Made by a program: the position numbers and the translations under genes
Assembly: GCA_038247245.1 (NCBI GenBank)
Contig: JBBRVE010000105.1
Location: 1-9,026, forward strand
Length of the DNA stretch: 9,026 nucleotides
From: JAPWJZ01 sp038247245
GTDB taxonomy: Bacteria > Pseudomonadota > Alphaproteobacteria > Micavibrionales > UBA2020
Direction of reading: 5' to 3'
Shown here: one piece after another, positions 1 to 6,063 of the stretch
Position numbering within the stretch: position 1 is the stretch's first letter
How the letters are laid out: each line of letters opens with the position of its first letter
Notes under the pieces: generated by a model
Told to the model about the DNA's origin: nothing
Databases searched by the model: none
What the model saw: only the letters and a program-made list of their open reading frames with translations

Positions 1-993
1 CCCGACGCTGCCACCGCCAATCCGCTCGACCGGCTGGCTAGCGCGCTCAAGCCCGACCTGAACGCGGTCAACGCGATCATTATCGAGCGCATGCAATCGG
101 ATATCCCCCTGATCCCGCAGCTCGCCAGCCACCTTATCGGCGCGGGCGGCAAGCGCATCCGGCCGTTGCTGACGCTCGCCTCGGCGGCGCTGTTCGGTTA
201 CACGGGGTCGCGGCATTATAAACTCTCGGCCTGCGTTGAATTTATCCATACTGCCACGCTGCTCCACGACGATGTGGTGGATGAAAGCGACCAGCGGCGC
301 GGGCGCGCCTCGGCCAATGCGATTTTCGGCAACGAGGCCGCCGTGCTGGTCGGTGATTTCCTGTTCAGCCGTTCGTTCCAGTTGATGGTCGAAGACGGAT
401 CATTGGATGTTTTGCGCATTCTGTCGAACGCTTCCGCCGTGATTGCGGAAGGCGAGGTTTTGCAGCTGACGACCGCAAACAACCTCGAAACCACGCTCGA
501 ACAATATTTAAAAGTCATCGCGTCCAAAACGGCGGAGCTGTTCGCCGCTGCCTGTGAAACCGGCGCGGTTGTGGCCGAACGCGCGGCGGGCGAGTGCATG
601 ACGATGCGCGAATACGGGATGTGCCTGGGCATCGCGTTCCAGATTTCGGATGATATCCTCGATTACACCGCCTCCGCCGAAACGCTCGGCAAAAACCTCG
701 GCGATGATTTCCGCGAGGGTAAAATGACGCTGCCTGTGCTGCTCGCGCTGCAAAATGCGACGCCGGATGAGCGCACATTCTGGCAGCGCACGATGGGCGA
801 TGTGAACCAGAAAGACGGCGATTTCGAGGAGGCTGTGCGGATTTTCCACCGCCACAACGCGATCGGCAATTCGCTGGTGATGGCGCGCGAATACGCGGCG
901 CGCGGCCGCCAATTGCTGGCCGATATGCCGAAAAATCAAATTTCCGCCGACCTCGCCGACCTGATCACTTTTGCAGTTGAGCGGGAGTATTGA
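1..993 (+). CDS. ispB: Long-chain polyprenyl diphosphate synthase (octaprenyl/decaprenyl type), 5' end missing
   Basis: This trans-isoprenyl synthase adds isopentenyl diphosphate units to an allylic diphosphate and makes the ubiquinone side chain in the cytosol. The frame is open from base 1, so the true start lies upstream; the ATG at 91 is internal, because the 30 codons before it read as protein in the same frame. Seen: the GGKRIRP substrate-binding segment (about 148-168), the first Asp-rich motif DDVVD (268-282) in the context EFIHTATLLHDD, and the second Asp-rich motif DDILD (649-663) followed by a GKNLGDDFREGK segment. Both motifs bind the magnesium-diphosphate. The fifth residue before the first motif is Ala, not a bulky aromatic, which in this family goes with long products. 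Octaprenyl and decaprenyl products cannot be told apart here; alphaproteobacteria commonly use Q10. The stop is TGA at 991-993, and the convergent gene at 965-1249 overlaps its last 29 bases. Confidence 0.93.
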   Translation, partial: PDAATANPLDRLASALKPDLNAVNAIIIERMQSDIPLIPQLASHLIGAGGKRIRPLLTLASAALFGYTGSRHYKLSACVEFIHTATLLHDDVVDESDQRRGRASANAIFGNEAAVLVGDFLFSRSFQLMVEDGSLDVLRILSNASAVIAEGEVLQLTTANNLETTLEQYLKVIASKTAELFAAACETGAVVAERAAGECMTMREYGMCLGIAFQISDDILDYTASAETLGKNLGDDFREGKMTLPVLLALQNATPDERTFWQRTMGDVNQKDGDFEEAVRIFHRHNAIGNSLVMAREYAARGRQLLADMPKNQISADLADLITFAVEREY

Positions 994-1249
994 GCTGTTT
1001 TGACAGCAGCGCGCGCAGCTTTTCCGGGCATCCCCGGCTGAAAACCATCTCGCGGCGGCGGGTGTCGAAAAATGCGCTGACATCGTCGTTGTGAATAAAC
1101 CGCACATGTTTGCGGCATTGTCCGGCGGTGACGCTGTTCCATTTTTTCTGTCGGCCGAAGCCGGTTTCGGTGGGGCCGGTGTGACGCATCGCGATAATGG
1201 CGTACAAGGCATTGAAATCGCCTATTGTTTGCGCCGTTTGTGCCTGCAT
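965..1249 (-). CDS. Small uncharacterised protein, 94 aa
   Basis: I do not recognise this protein. It is soluble-looking, with no signal peptide or membrane segment. It is basic in the middle, has two Cys (in GQCRKH and SRGCPEK) and a segment RFIHNDDVSAFFDTRR. Reasons to believe it is real: third codon positions are strongly G/C through the body of the frame; the ATG (1247-1249) is preceded by a purine-rich GGGGGCGG; and a near-consensus promoter sits at the right distance (1285-1313). The start chosen is the first ATG after that promoter. A competing 134-codon frame on the same strand begins at 1340, upstream of the promoter, and looks like a shadow. The gene converges on ispB and overlaps its 3' end by 29 bases, so the two mRNAs are complementary at their ends. 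It could be a lineage-restricted DNA- or nucleotide-binding protein, but nothing shows that. Confidence 0.6.
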   Translation of the reverse strand: MQAQTAQTIGDFNALYAIIAMRHTGPTETGFGRQKKWNSVTAGQCRKHVRFIHNDDVSAFFDTRRREMVFSRGCPEKLRALLSKQLNTPAQLQK

Positions 1250-1284
1250 TGCCGCCCCCGATTAATGAATTCTTAAGTATTTTC

Positions 1285-1313
1285 ATAATCTCATGGATGG
1301 CCAGACCTGTCAA
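1285..1313 (-). promoter_or_regulatory. Sigma-70-type promoter for the 94-aa gene
   Basis: Read on the minus strand, a perfect -35 box TTGACA (1313-1308) is followed after exactly 17 bases by GATTAT (1290-1285), which matches TATAAT at 4 of 6 positions. Transcription would start near 1278, giving a leader of about 29 bases before the ATG at 1249. This is one of the two best promoter candidates in the window. The -35 box lies inside an inverted repeat (1304-1329). Confidence 0.6.
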
Positions 1314-1329
1314 ATGAACAGGGCAGGTC
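1304..1329. promoter_or_regulatory. Inverted repeat over the -35 box, possible operator
   Basis: GACCTGTC (1304-1311) faces GGCAGGTC (1322-1329). The eight positions pair, one of them as G-T, around a 10-base centre. The left arm contains part of the -35 box of the minus-strand promoter. It is not followed by a T run in either direction, so it is unlikely to be an intrinsic terminator. Its place between the divergent small gene and tRNA-Pro suggests a protein-binding site; this is inference. Confidence 0.35.
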
Positions 1330-1393
1330 GCTGAATCCAATTGCTTGATTCCAGAAATTATGCGACATAGTCACTTAACTTTGTTCCCCTAAT

Positions 1394-1470
1394 CGGAGTG
1401 TAGCTCAGCCTGGTAGAGTGCTAGCTTCGGGAGCTAGAGGCCCAGGGTTCGAATCCCTGCACTCCGACCA
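1394..1470 (+). tRNA. tRNA-Pro, anticodon CGG
   Basis: A full cloverleaf can be folded by eye over 77 bases. The acceptor arms are CGGAGTG and CACTCCG, giving the C1-G72 pair typical of bacterial tRNA-Pro. The D arm is GCTC/GAGT with loop AGCCTGGTA. The anticodon stem is CTAGC/GCTAG with loop TTCGGGA, placing CGG at positions 34-36. The T arm is CAGGG/CCCTG with loop TTCGAAT. The discriminator is A, and CCA is encoded (1468-1470). It reads the proline codon CCG, which is frequent in the GC-rich genes here. A short T run follows (1472-1476) without a hairpin before it. No convincing promoter is visible just upstream; TTGATT at 1345 is a weak -35 candidate. Confidence 0.97.
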
Positions 1471-1546
1471 CTTTTTCTCCGCGTTTTATATGCGTTCCAG
1501 CACATAGCCGAATTTTTATATCGTTTTATTTCAAAGTGTTAGCATA

Positions 1547-1567
1547 GACGGCATTTCAACAGCCGTC
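1547..1567. repeat. Short perfect inverted repeat upstream of the DUF202 gene
   Basis: GACGGC (1547-1552) and GCCGTC (1562-1567) form a perfect 6-bp dyad around 9 bases, in the otherwise AT-rich gap between tRNA-Pro and the DUF202 gene. It lacks a following T run. It could be a small operator or simply chance. The rest of this 157-bp gap shows a spaced direct repeat CTTGCAA (1578-1584, 1594-1600) and no clear promoter. Confidence 0.25.
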
Positions 1568-1627
1568 AAAATAATATCTTGCAATTACAACCACTTGCAA
1601 AGCACCACGCGAGGCTAAAAAACGAAA

Positions 1628-1999
1628 ATGTCCGACCTGAACGACCCCCGCGTATACTTCGCCGCCGAGCGCACGGCACTCGCCTGGAACCGCACCGCGC
1701 TCACGCTGATGGCATTCGGCTTCGCGGTGGAACGCTTTGGCCTTTACATGAAAATGGTTGTCGAAAATACATCCGAACCGGAGCGCGGGGGCCCGTTCTG
1801 GTTTGGCGTCGCCTTTATCCTGCTCGGTTGTTTTTTCTCGGCCGCTGCCGCGAAACAATATCGCGGCATTTTGAAATCGCTGAAGCCGATTGAAATTCCG
1901 GATCAAGCCAACCCGTATCTTGCGCTGCTGCTGAACCTGATTATCGCCGCGCTCTCGGCTGGCCTGATCGTTTACCTGTTTTGCACAAATTCGATCTGA
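1628..1999 (+). CDS. DUF202 (YidH-like) small inner-membrane protein, 123 aa
   Basis: This is a small polytopic membrane protein of the DUF202 family, whose biochemical role is not established. The N-terminal signature is clear: RVYFAAERTALAWNRTALTL (residues 8-27), with the conserved Glu/Arg pair and the WxRT-like segment that lead into the first membrane helix. Three hydrophobic segments are visible at about residues 22-44, 56-76 and 97-118, separated by polar loops (ENTSEPERGG, then KQYRGILKSLKPIEIPDQ). The length fits stand-alone family members. The ATG at 1628 follows a GAGG at 1611-1614, a rather long spacing of 13 bases; no nearer in-frame start keeps the signature. It stands alone, downstream of tRNA-Pro and convergent with the phosphatase gene, so the neighbourhood gives no hint of its job. 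Confidence 0.85.
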   Translation: MSDLNDPRVYFAAERTALAWNRTALTLMAFGFAVERFGLYMKMVVENTSEPERGGPFWFGVAFILLGCFFSAAAAKQYRGILKSLKPIEIPDQANPYLALLLNLIIAALSAGLIVYLFCTNSI

Positions 2000-2019
2000 C
2001 CATGCCGCGCCAGACGCGC

Positions 2020-2063
2020 CGATTTGCATGGGGCGATTTTACATGAAGCGATTTTGCATGGAG
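2020..2063. repeat. Three-copy imperfect 15-base tandem repeat
   Basis: Three adjacent copies are seen: CGATTTGCATGGGG (2020-2033), CGATTTTACATGAAG (2034-2048) and CGATTTTGCATGGAG (2049-2063), followed by a partial CGATG. They lie in the 85-bp gap between the convergent DUF202 and phosphatase genes. The consensus is close to CGATTTTGCATGGAG. No strong hairpin or T run is seen here, so it does not look like an intrinsic terminator. Confidence 0.75.
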
Positions 2064-2084
2064 CGATGACGAAGCCTCCGGGTT

Positions 2085-2951
2085 TTAAACCGCAATCCTC
2101 AAATACGAAACATCGTCATACCATTCCGCCATCGTGCCATCCAGCTGCACGAAGCCGCCCTTGTGGCCCATGAAGCCCAGCTTGTTATTGCCGGTCAGGA
2201 AGGGGTCGGTGGTGCGGAGGTCGGCGATGACGGCTTTGCCTGCGTCGGCGGTGGGCACGGCCTCGGGCAGGCCGTCGCTGCACAGCACGATTTCGGCAAC
2301 GTCGTCGGGCAGGGTATAGGCGTGCAGGTGATGCAGCGGCACGGTGGTGCCGGAGACAACACCGAAGCCAAGGCGCTCCGCCGGATCGGGATGGTTGGCA
2401 AACAGCATCTGTTTCGACAGCGCATCCCGTACGCCCGCCCAAACGGTTTGCGCCAGTTCGGCGCGTGCGACCTGCGTCTGCGGTTCACCGCGTGACATCA
2501 GTTCCTGCTTGATTAAAATCTGGCGGTAATTGAGCGTGACCTCGTCATAGGGCTTGTTCTGCGGGCAGCTTTTCCATTCGCCGTTTTTCAGCGTATAGCC
2601 GAAATGTGAATCGCCGATGACCCATACCTCCAGCGGCTTGCGTCGCGGCAGCACCAGCGCGCCGCTCGCCAGACGCTCGATGGGCGCAAGGCCGAATTCT
2701 TCGCGCGCGGCGGCGTTCATCTCCGCCGCCAGTTTTGAATAGTCGGCAACCGTGGCGGCGGGCGGTAATTTTTTCAACGCCTCGCCCGCCAGATACGACC
2801 CCCATTGCCCCATCGTACGGCCTTCATGCAACCAATCCGTCCGCACCCCGCCGACACCGTCAAAGATGCCAAAATAATCCGGCGTCTCGACAATCAGGTC
2901 TTCAGTCTTGTCGCCCTTGGCGGAGGCGAGGAAGGTTTCGATGATGTGCAT
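2085..2951 (-). CDS. PP2C/PPM-family protein phosphatase, 288 aa
   Basis: This is predicted to be a metal-dependent Ser/Thr protein phosphatase, cytosolic since it has no signal peptide or membrane segment. Motifs in order (288-aa numbering): GDKTED (13-18), in the place of the usual N-terminal metal-shell motif; FGIFDGVGG (27-35) with metal ligand D31; VWVIGDS (109-115); IVLCSDGL (221-228) with D226; and WYDDVSYLRI (277-286), matching the family's C-terminal D-D/N-x-T/S strand. The ATG at 2951 is preferred: it lies one base after the stop of the upstream gene (2953-2955) and starts just before the first motif strand. A longer frame from TTG 2987 would add 12 residues and overlap the upstream gene. 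The one-base gap implies translational coupling to the PDZ gene. Composition is GC-rich like the rest of the chromosome. Its substrate is unknown; no kinase gene is in view. Confidence 0.82.
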   Translation of the reverse strand: MHIIETFLASAKGDKTEDLIVETPDYFGIFDGVGGVRTDWLHEGRTMGQWGSYLAGEALKKLPPAATVADYSKLAAEMNAAAREEFGLAPIERLASGALVLPRRKPLEVWVIGDSHFGYTLKNGEWKSCPQNKPYDEVTLNYRQILIKQELMSRGEPQTQVARAELAQTVWAGVRDALSKQMLFANHPDPAERLGFGVVSGTTVPLHHLHAYTLPDDVAEIVLCSDGLPEAVPTADAGKAVIADLRTTDPFLTGNNKLGFMGHKGGFVQLDGTMAEWYDDVSYLRIAV

Positions 2952-2952
2952 T

Positions 2953-4647
2953 TTATTCGGCGATTTGTGTGATGTTATAACATGCAAGCCCAGTAAATTT
3001 TACCTTGGATTTTGACTCTTTAATCTTCATGACGTTTTTGGAGAGTCCTTCCTGTGCGAACGTTACAGGTTTGGTCGCACCATCAATAATCATGAAATTT
3101 ATGTACTTATATGGCCATGGATTTTTGTACATTTTCAGTTCTGTAATAAATTCCGGACCTAATCGATTCCTTGTTACCGTAAATTTTTTTAGCTGTTTTT
3201 CCTTTGTTAAAACCGTTAGAAAAACTTTTGTATTGATTTTTCCACGCAATAAACTCACAGCTGACGCGTCACTGAGTTCTTTCGCGGCGTTACCGTTAAT
3301 CTTGATGATTACATCGCCGTTTTTGACGCCCGCTTGCGCAATTCCGCCTTTCCTATCAGCTATATTGACCAGAATATTGTTATCGTTATCACGTTCCGGT
3401 GATATGCCTACGCCGCCCAACTCGTTTTTTGCATTGTCAACCCGTCGACCGATTCTAGCAGTCGTCATGTCTGCCAGTGAGCAGTCATTCTGAATGTCTT
3501 CAACAAAATATTTGGGCTTAAAATAAATTAACTCGCCATATCTTTTAATCGATAAGGCGCCTTGAGTATTTTCGCCAAATATTCGAATTGAGCCATCAGA
3601 ATACACCGCGTTTTTGATATCCCATTTTCTTAAAAGAAAAATATCTGGTTTACGATGAAAATCAGCCCAAACAGGTGTCGCTGCGGGAATTTTTTTATCC
3701 CTCATCATATCTACTATTTTTATTAAGCCATCTACATCATCCGCAGAAATTTTTTTAGATGATTTCAGATCACCTATAGTATCGTAATATGACTGAACGT
3801 AGTGTTCTGTTTCATCTTCCCAATTCCCGCCATCAGTGCTCGCAAGTTTTTGTAACCCATGCATTATTGCAACAATGCCCCTGCTGGAATCCTGCGAATA
3901 TAGAGTCTCTATTTGCATGATATTTTTACGCAAGACGTAACGGTTGTCGCACCTCTTGCTAACCCTGACTGGTAAGTTGTTAGGAATTAGCACGCTCGAC
4001 AATTTCCCTTTGACGTCTTTAGCTTTCCAGAGATTGGCTTCATGGGGACGCTTATGTTTTTTCCAACTTAGGCAACCATCGAGGATAGCGATATCGAGAT
4101 CCGCATCACCATAAACAGCAAGATTATTGCCGCTCACTGCCAGACCCGGTGCCGAAACAAAAATCCTATTTGGCTGTCCATTTTCAAAATCGTAGTTATT
4201 GAATGCTTGATACTCAATTCCGTCAATGGCTATGTCCCCACCCTTGGAACCCAAAATTGATCCGTTGCTATCCACCTGCATAAAGTTATAGTTTGGCTTT
4301 GGGCTCGCGGAAATCGTTTTACGTACGCTGTCTGCGGCGCGATCAAACCAATCCTTGGTAAAATCGACGAAAGCCGGCTTGGAAGTGAAATCGTCTAAAT
4401 TATCACTTAATACCGTTTCATTTTTGATCAGAGCATTTATTGTTTCGAGATAAATAACTTTTGTTTTTAAATTCGCAACGTCATCTTCCAAAAGTTTTAG
4501 TCGAAGAGACGATTCAGTGACGGGTAAATCCGTGACAGGGCCGACCAAGTTTTGCACGTTAGGCGGGTCGGCGATTGCCATTGCAGGCAAGCAGATAAAC
4601 GCAGCAAATGCGAAGGTGACAATAAAAACATTATGTATGCTGAACAT
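2953..4647 (-). CDS. Secreted PDZ-domain protein with large unrecognised region, 564 aa
   Basis: An exported protein of unknown function. A Sec signal peptide is clear: a hydrophobic core at residues 7-20, then PAMAIA before DPP, with cleavage likely after residue 24 or 26. Residues about 45-80 look like a short coiled coil (LRLKLLEDDVANLKTKVIYL). Residues about 90-410 are not recognised; they mix Gly/Asp/Asn-rich strand-like segments (110-180) and charged helical ones (about 240-320), with several Cys. A PDZ domain lies at about 411-496, starting GGVGIS and containing AQAGVKNGDVIIKINGNAA. No HtrA-type Ser protease or tail-protease catalytic motif is evident. A Lys-rich tail of about 70 residues follows. 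ATG 4647 is chosen because GGAG (4657-4654) lies 6 bases before it; the frame extends to GTG 4659, which overlaps that SD. The gene is markedly AT-rich: bases 3181-3240 hold 13 G/C out of 60. It is coupled to the phosphatase gene downstream. Confidence 0.8.
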   Translation of the reverse strand: MFSIHNVFIVTFAFAAFICLPAMAIADPPNVQNLVGPVTDLPVTESSLRLKLLEDDVANLKTKVIYLETINALIKNETVLSDNLDDFTSKPAFVDFTKDWFDRAADSVRKTISASPKPNYNFMQVDSNGSILGSKGGDIAIDGIEYQAFNNYDFENGQPNRIFVSAPGLAVSGNNLAVYGDADLDIAILDGCLSWKKHKRPHEANLWKAKDVKGKLSSVLIPNNLPVRVSKRCDNRYVLRKNIMQIETLYSQDSSRGIVAIMHGLQKLASTDGGNWEDETEHYVQSYYDTIGDLKSSKKISADDVDGLIKIVDMMRDKKIPAATPVWADFHRKPDIFLLRKWDIKNAVYSDGSIRIFGENTQGALSIKRYGELIYFKPKYFVEDIQNDCSLADMTTARIGRRVDNAKNELGGVGISPERDNDNNILVNIADRKGGIAQAGVKNGDVIIKINGNAAKELSDASAVSLLRGKINTKVFLTVLTKEKQLKKFTVTRNRLGPEFITELKMYKNPWPYKYINFMIIDGATKPVTFAQEGLSKNVMKIKESKSKVKFTGLACYNITQIAE

Positions 4648-4653
4648 ATTCTT

Positions 4654-4657
4654 CTCC
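4654..4657 (-). promoter_or_regulatory. Shine-Dalgarno site that sets the PDZ gene start
   Basis: On the minus strand GGAG is followed by six bases and then the ATG at 4647-4645. The alternative GTG (4659-4657) overlaps this GGAG, so it would remove the ribosome site from its own start. The ATG is therefore the likely start. Confidence 0.7.
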
Positions 4658-4679
4658 ACAGATCGCAGAGGATATCACA

Positions 4680-4731
4680 GCAGACTTAAAATTATAACTG
4701 GTAATTATGGAATATAACTGCACGCAGACTT
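4680..4731. promoter_or_regulatory. Nested direct repeats in the divergent gap, possible operator
   Basis: Two 8-base words each occur twice in the same orientation within 52 bases, in the order A-B-B-A: GCAGACTT (4680-4687 and 4724-4731) outside, TATAACTG (4693-4700 and 4713-4720) inside. The inner copies are exactly 20 bases apart, about two helical turns. The gap separates the minus-strand PDZ/phosphatase pair from pdhA. The inner left copy overlaps the TATAAT box of the PDZ promoter, so binding there could block transcription. Function is inference. Confidence 0.4.
4691..4696 (-). promoter_or_regulatory. Perfect -10 box for the PDZ/phosphatase pair
   Basis: Read on the minus strand this is TATAAT, about 44 bases before the ATG at 4647, giving a leader near 37 bases. 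No good -35 box is found 16-18 bases upstream, where the sequence is close to AGTTAT, so the promoter may need an activator or be a chance match in AT-rich DNA. A second similar word, TATATT, lies 20 bases further upstream (4716-4711). Confidence 0.4.
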
Positions 4732-4785
4732 GCAATCTCACCCCCTTTTGCTTAATTAATGTGGGTTAAATTCTTCGCACCTTAT

Positions 4786-4790
4786 GAGGG
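4786..4790 (+). promoter_or_regulatory. Shine-Dalgarno site that sets the pdhA start
   Basis: GAGGG at 4786-4790 lies four bases before the GTG at 4795. The frame can be extended to an ATG at 4759, but no purine-rich site precedes that ATG; the bases before it are a C/T-rich stretch and TTAATTA. The GTG is therefore preferred. Confidence 0.65.
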
Positions 4791-4794
4791 TTCT

Positions 4795-5811
4795 GTGAAC
4801 ACTTCTGCGCCCACGGGCAAAGCCAAGCTGGAAACGGTGAAAGCGCCGTCGAACATCGCGTCGCCGGAGCAGATGCTCCAGTATTATAAAGACATGCTGC
4901 TGATCCGCCGCTTCGAGGAAAAAGCAGGGCAGCTTTACGGCATGGGCCTGATCGGCGGTTTCTGCCACCTTTATATCGGTCAGGAAGCGGTTGTTGTGGG
5001 CGTGCAGTCGGCGCTGATCAAGGGCGACACGGTCATCACCGCATACCGCGACCACGGGCATATGCTGGCGACCGGCATGTCGGCGAACGGCGTTATGGCC
5101 GAGCTGACGGGCCGCAAGGGCGGCTATTCCAAGGGCAAGGGCGGCTCGATGCACATGTTCAGCCGCGAGAAGGGCTTCTACGGCGGCCATGGCATCGTGG
5201 GCGTGACGGGGCCGCTGGGCGCGGGTCTGGCTTTCGCGCATAAATATCGCGGCGACGGCGGCATCAACTGCGCCTATTACGGTGACGGTGCGGCGAACCA
5301 GGGGCAGATTTACGAGGCGTATAACATGGCGGCGCTGTGGAAGCTGCCCGTGCTGTTCATCATCGAAAACAACAAATACGGCATGGGCACGTCGCAGACG
5401 CGCCATGCGGCGGGCGAGCTTTACAAGCGCGGCGAGGCCTATGGCATCCCCGGCGAGAAAATCAACGGCATGGATGTGCTGGTGGTGCGTCAGGCGGCGT
5501 TGAAGGCGGTTGATTATATCCGTTCCGGCAACGGGCCGATGATCCTTGAATTCAGCACCTACCGCTATCGCGGGCATTCGATGTCCGACCCCGGCAAATA
5601 CCGCACGAAGGAGGAGGTCGAAGAGATGCGCGAGCATCATGACCCGATCGACACCATCCGCAAGGCGCTGATGGACGGCGGCAAGTTCACCGAAGACCAG
5701 TTCAAGCAGATTGAAAAAGAAGTGAAGGCGGTCGTCAATGAATCCGCCGAATTCGCCCAGCAAAGCCCGGAGCCCGATGCGTCGGAACTCTGGACCGATG
5801 TGATGTTGTAA
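4795..5811 (+). CDS. pdhA: Pyruvate dehydrogenase E1 component, alpha subunit, 338 aa
   Basis: With the beta subunit it forms the ThDP-dependent E1 of the pyruvate dehydrogenase complex, which decarboxylates pyruvate and reductively acetylates the lipoyl groups of E2. Seen: the family opening MLLIRRFEEKAGQLYGMGLI (from about residue 34), then GGFCHLYIGQEA; the ThDP motif beginning GDGAANQGQ (163-171) and closing with ENN (191-193); and the loop YRYRGHSMSDPGKYR near the heterodimer active site. The GTG start is set by the SD site at 4786; 338 residues is normal for the bacterial alpha subunit. Up to residue 25 the sequence is a variable tail. First gene of the operon; pdhB begins 12 bases after the stop. 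No confident promoter is seen in the 147 bases upstream. GC-rich, in sharp contrast to the divergent PDZ gene. Confidence 0.97.
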   Translation: MNTSAPTGKAKLETVKAPSNIASPEQMLQYYKDMLLIRRFEEKAGQLYGMGLIGGFCHLYIGQEAVVVGVQSALIKGDTVITAYRDHGHMLATGMSANGVMAELTGRKGGYSKGKGGSMHMFSREKGFYGGHGIVGVTGPLGAGLAFAHKYRGDGGINCAYYGDGAANQGQIYEAYNMAALWKLPVLFIIENNKYGMGTSQTRHAAGELYKRGEAYGIPGEKINGMDVLVVRQAALKAVDYIRSGNGPMILEFSTYRYRGHSMSDPGKYRTKEEVEEMREHHDPIDTIRKALMDGGKFTEDQFKQIEKEVKAVVNESAEFAQQSPEPDASELWTDVML

Positions 5812-5823
5812 GGAGCGCGAAAT

Positions 5824-6063
5824 ATGCCCATTCAAATTCTTATGCCCGCGCTCTCGCCCACCATGACCGAAGGCAAGCTTGCCAAATGGGTCAAGAAGGA
5901 AGGCGACGCGGTGAAGCCCGGACAGGTGATCGCCGAAATCGAAACCGACAAGGCGACGATGGAAGTGGAAGCCGTTGACGAAGGCATCCTCGGCAAGATC
6001 CTTGTCGAAGCAGGCACCGACGGCGTTGCGGTCAATACGCCCATCGCCGTGCTGCTGGAAGAA
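5824..6063 (+). repeat. Lipoyl-domain coding repeat, copy 1 (in pdhB)
   Basis: The first 80 codons of pdhB match the first 80 codons of pdhC (7196-7435) closely in DNA at a constant offset of 1372 bases. The longest uninterrupted match I found is 34 bases, 5930-5963 against 7302-7335, around the lipoylated lysine codon. Confidence 0.8.

Noticed and set aside
508..1340. Minus-strand frames of 234 and 134 codons over the ispB end and the small gene
   Set aside because: Their sequences are Arg/Pro/Ala-rich without protein-like character, and the second would start upstream of the promoter at 1285-1313; the 94-codon frame fits promoter, SD and codon use better.
1394..1470. tRNA-Pro as an integration site for a mobile element
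   Set aside because: I saw no second copy of the tRNA 3' end and no integrase gene in the window, so the AT-rich PDZ gene cannot be tied to it.
1562..1600. CTTGCAA words at 1578 and 1594, with ACTTGCAA again at 4728-4735, as a shared regulatory site
   Set aside because: An 8-base word recurring once in 9 kb on two strands is not surprising, and TTGCAA is its own complement; no consistent distance to a promoter.
2000..2019. CGCG-CCAGA-CGCG hairpin after the DUF202 gene as a terminator
   Set aside because: Only a 4-bp stem and no T run on either side.
2952..2987. TTG start at 2987 for the phosphatase gene
   Set aside because: It would overlap the upstream gene by 35 bases and add residues with no family match; the ATG at 2951 sits one base after the upstream stop.
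4759..4794. ATG at 4759 as the pdhA start
   Set aside because: No ribosome site precedes it, whereas GTG 4795 has GAGGG four bases upstream; the extra 12 residues are not typical of the family.
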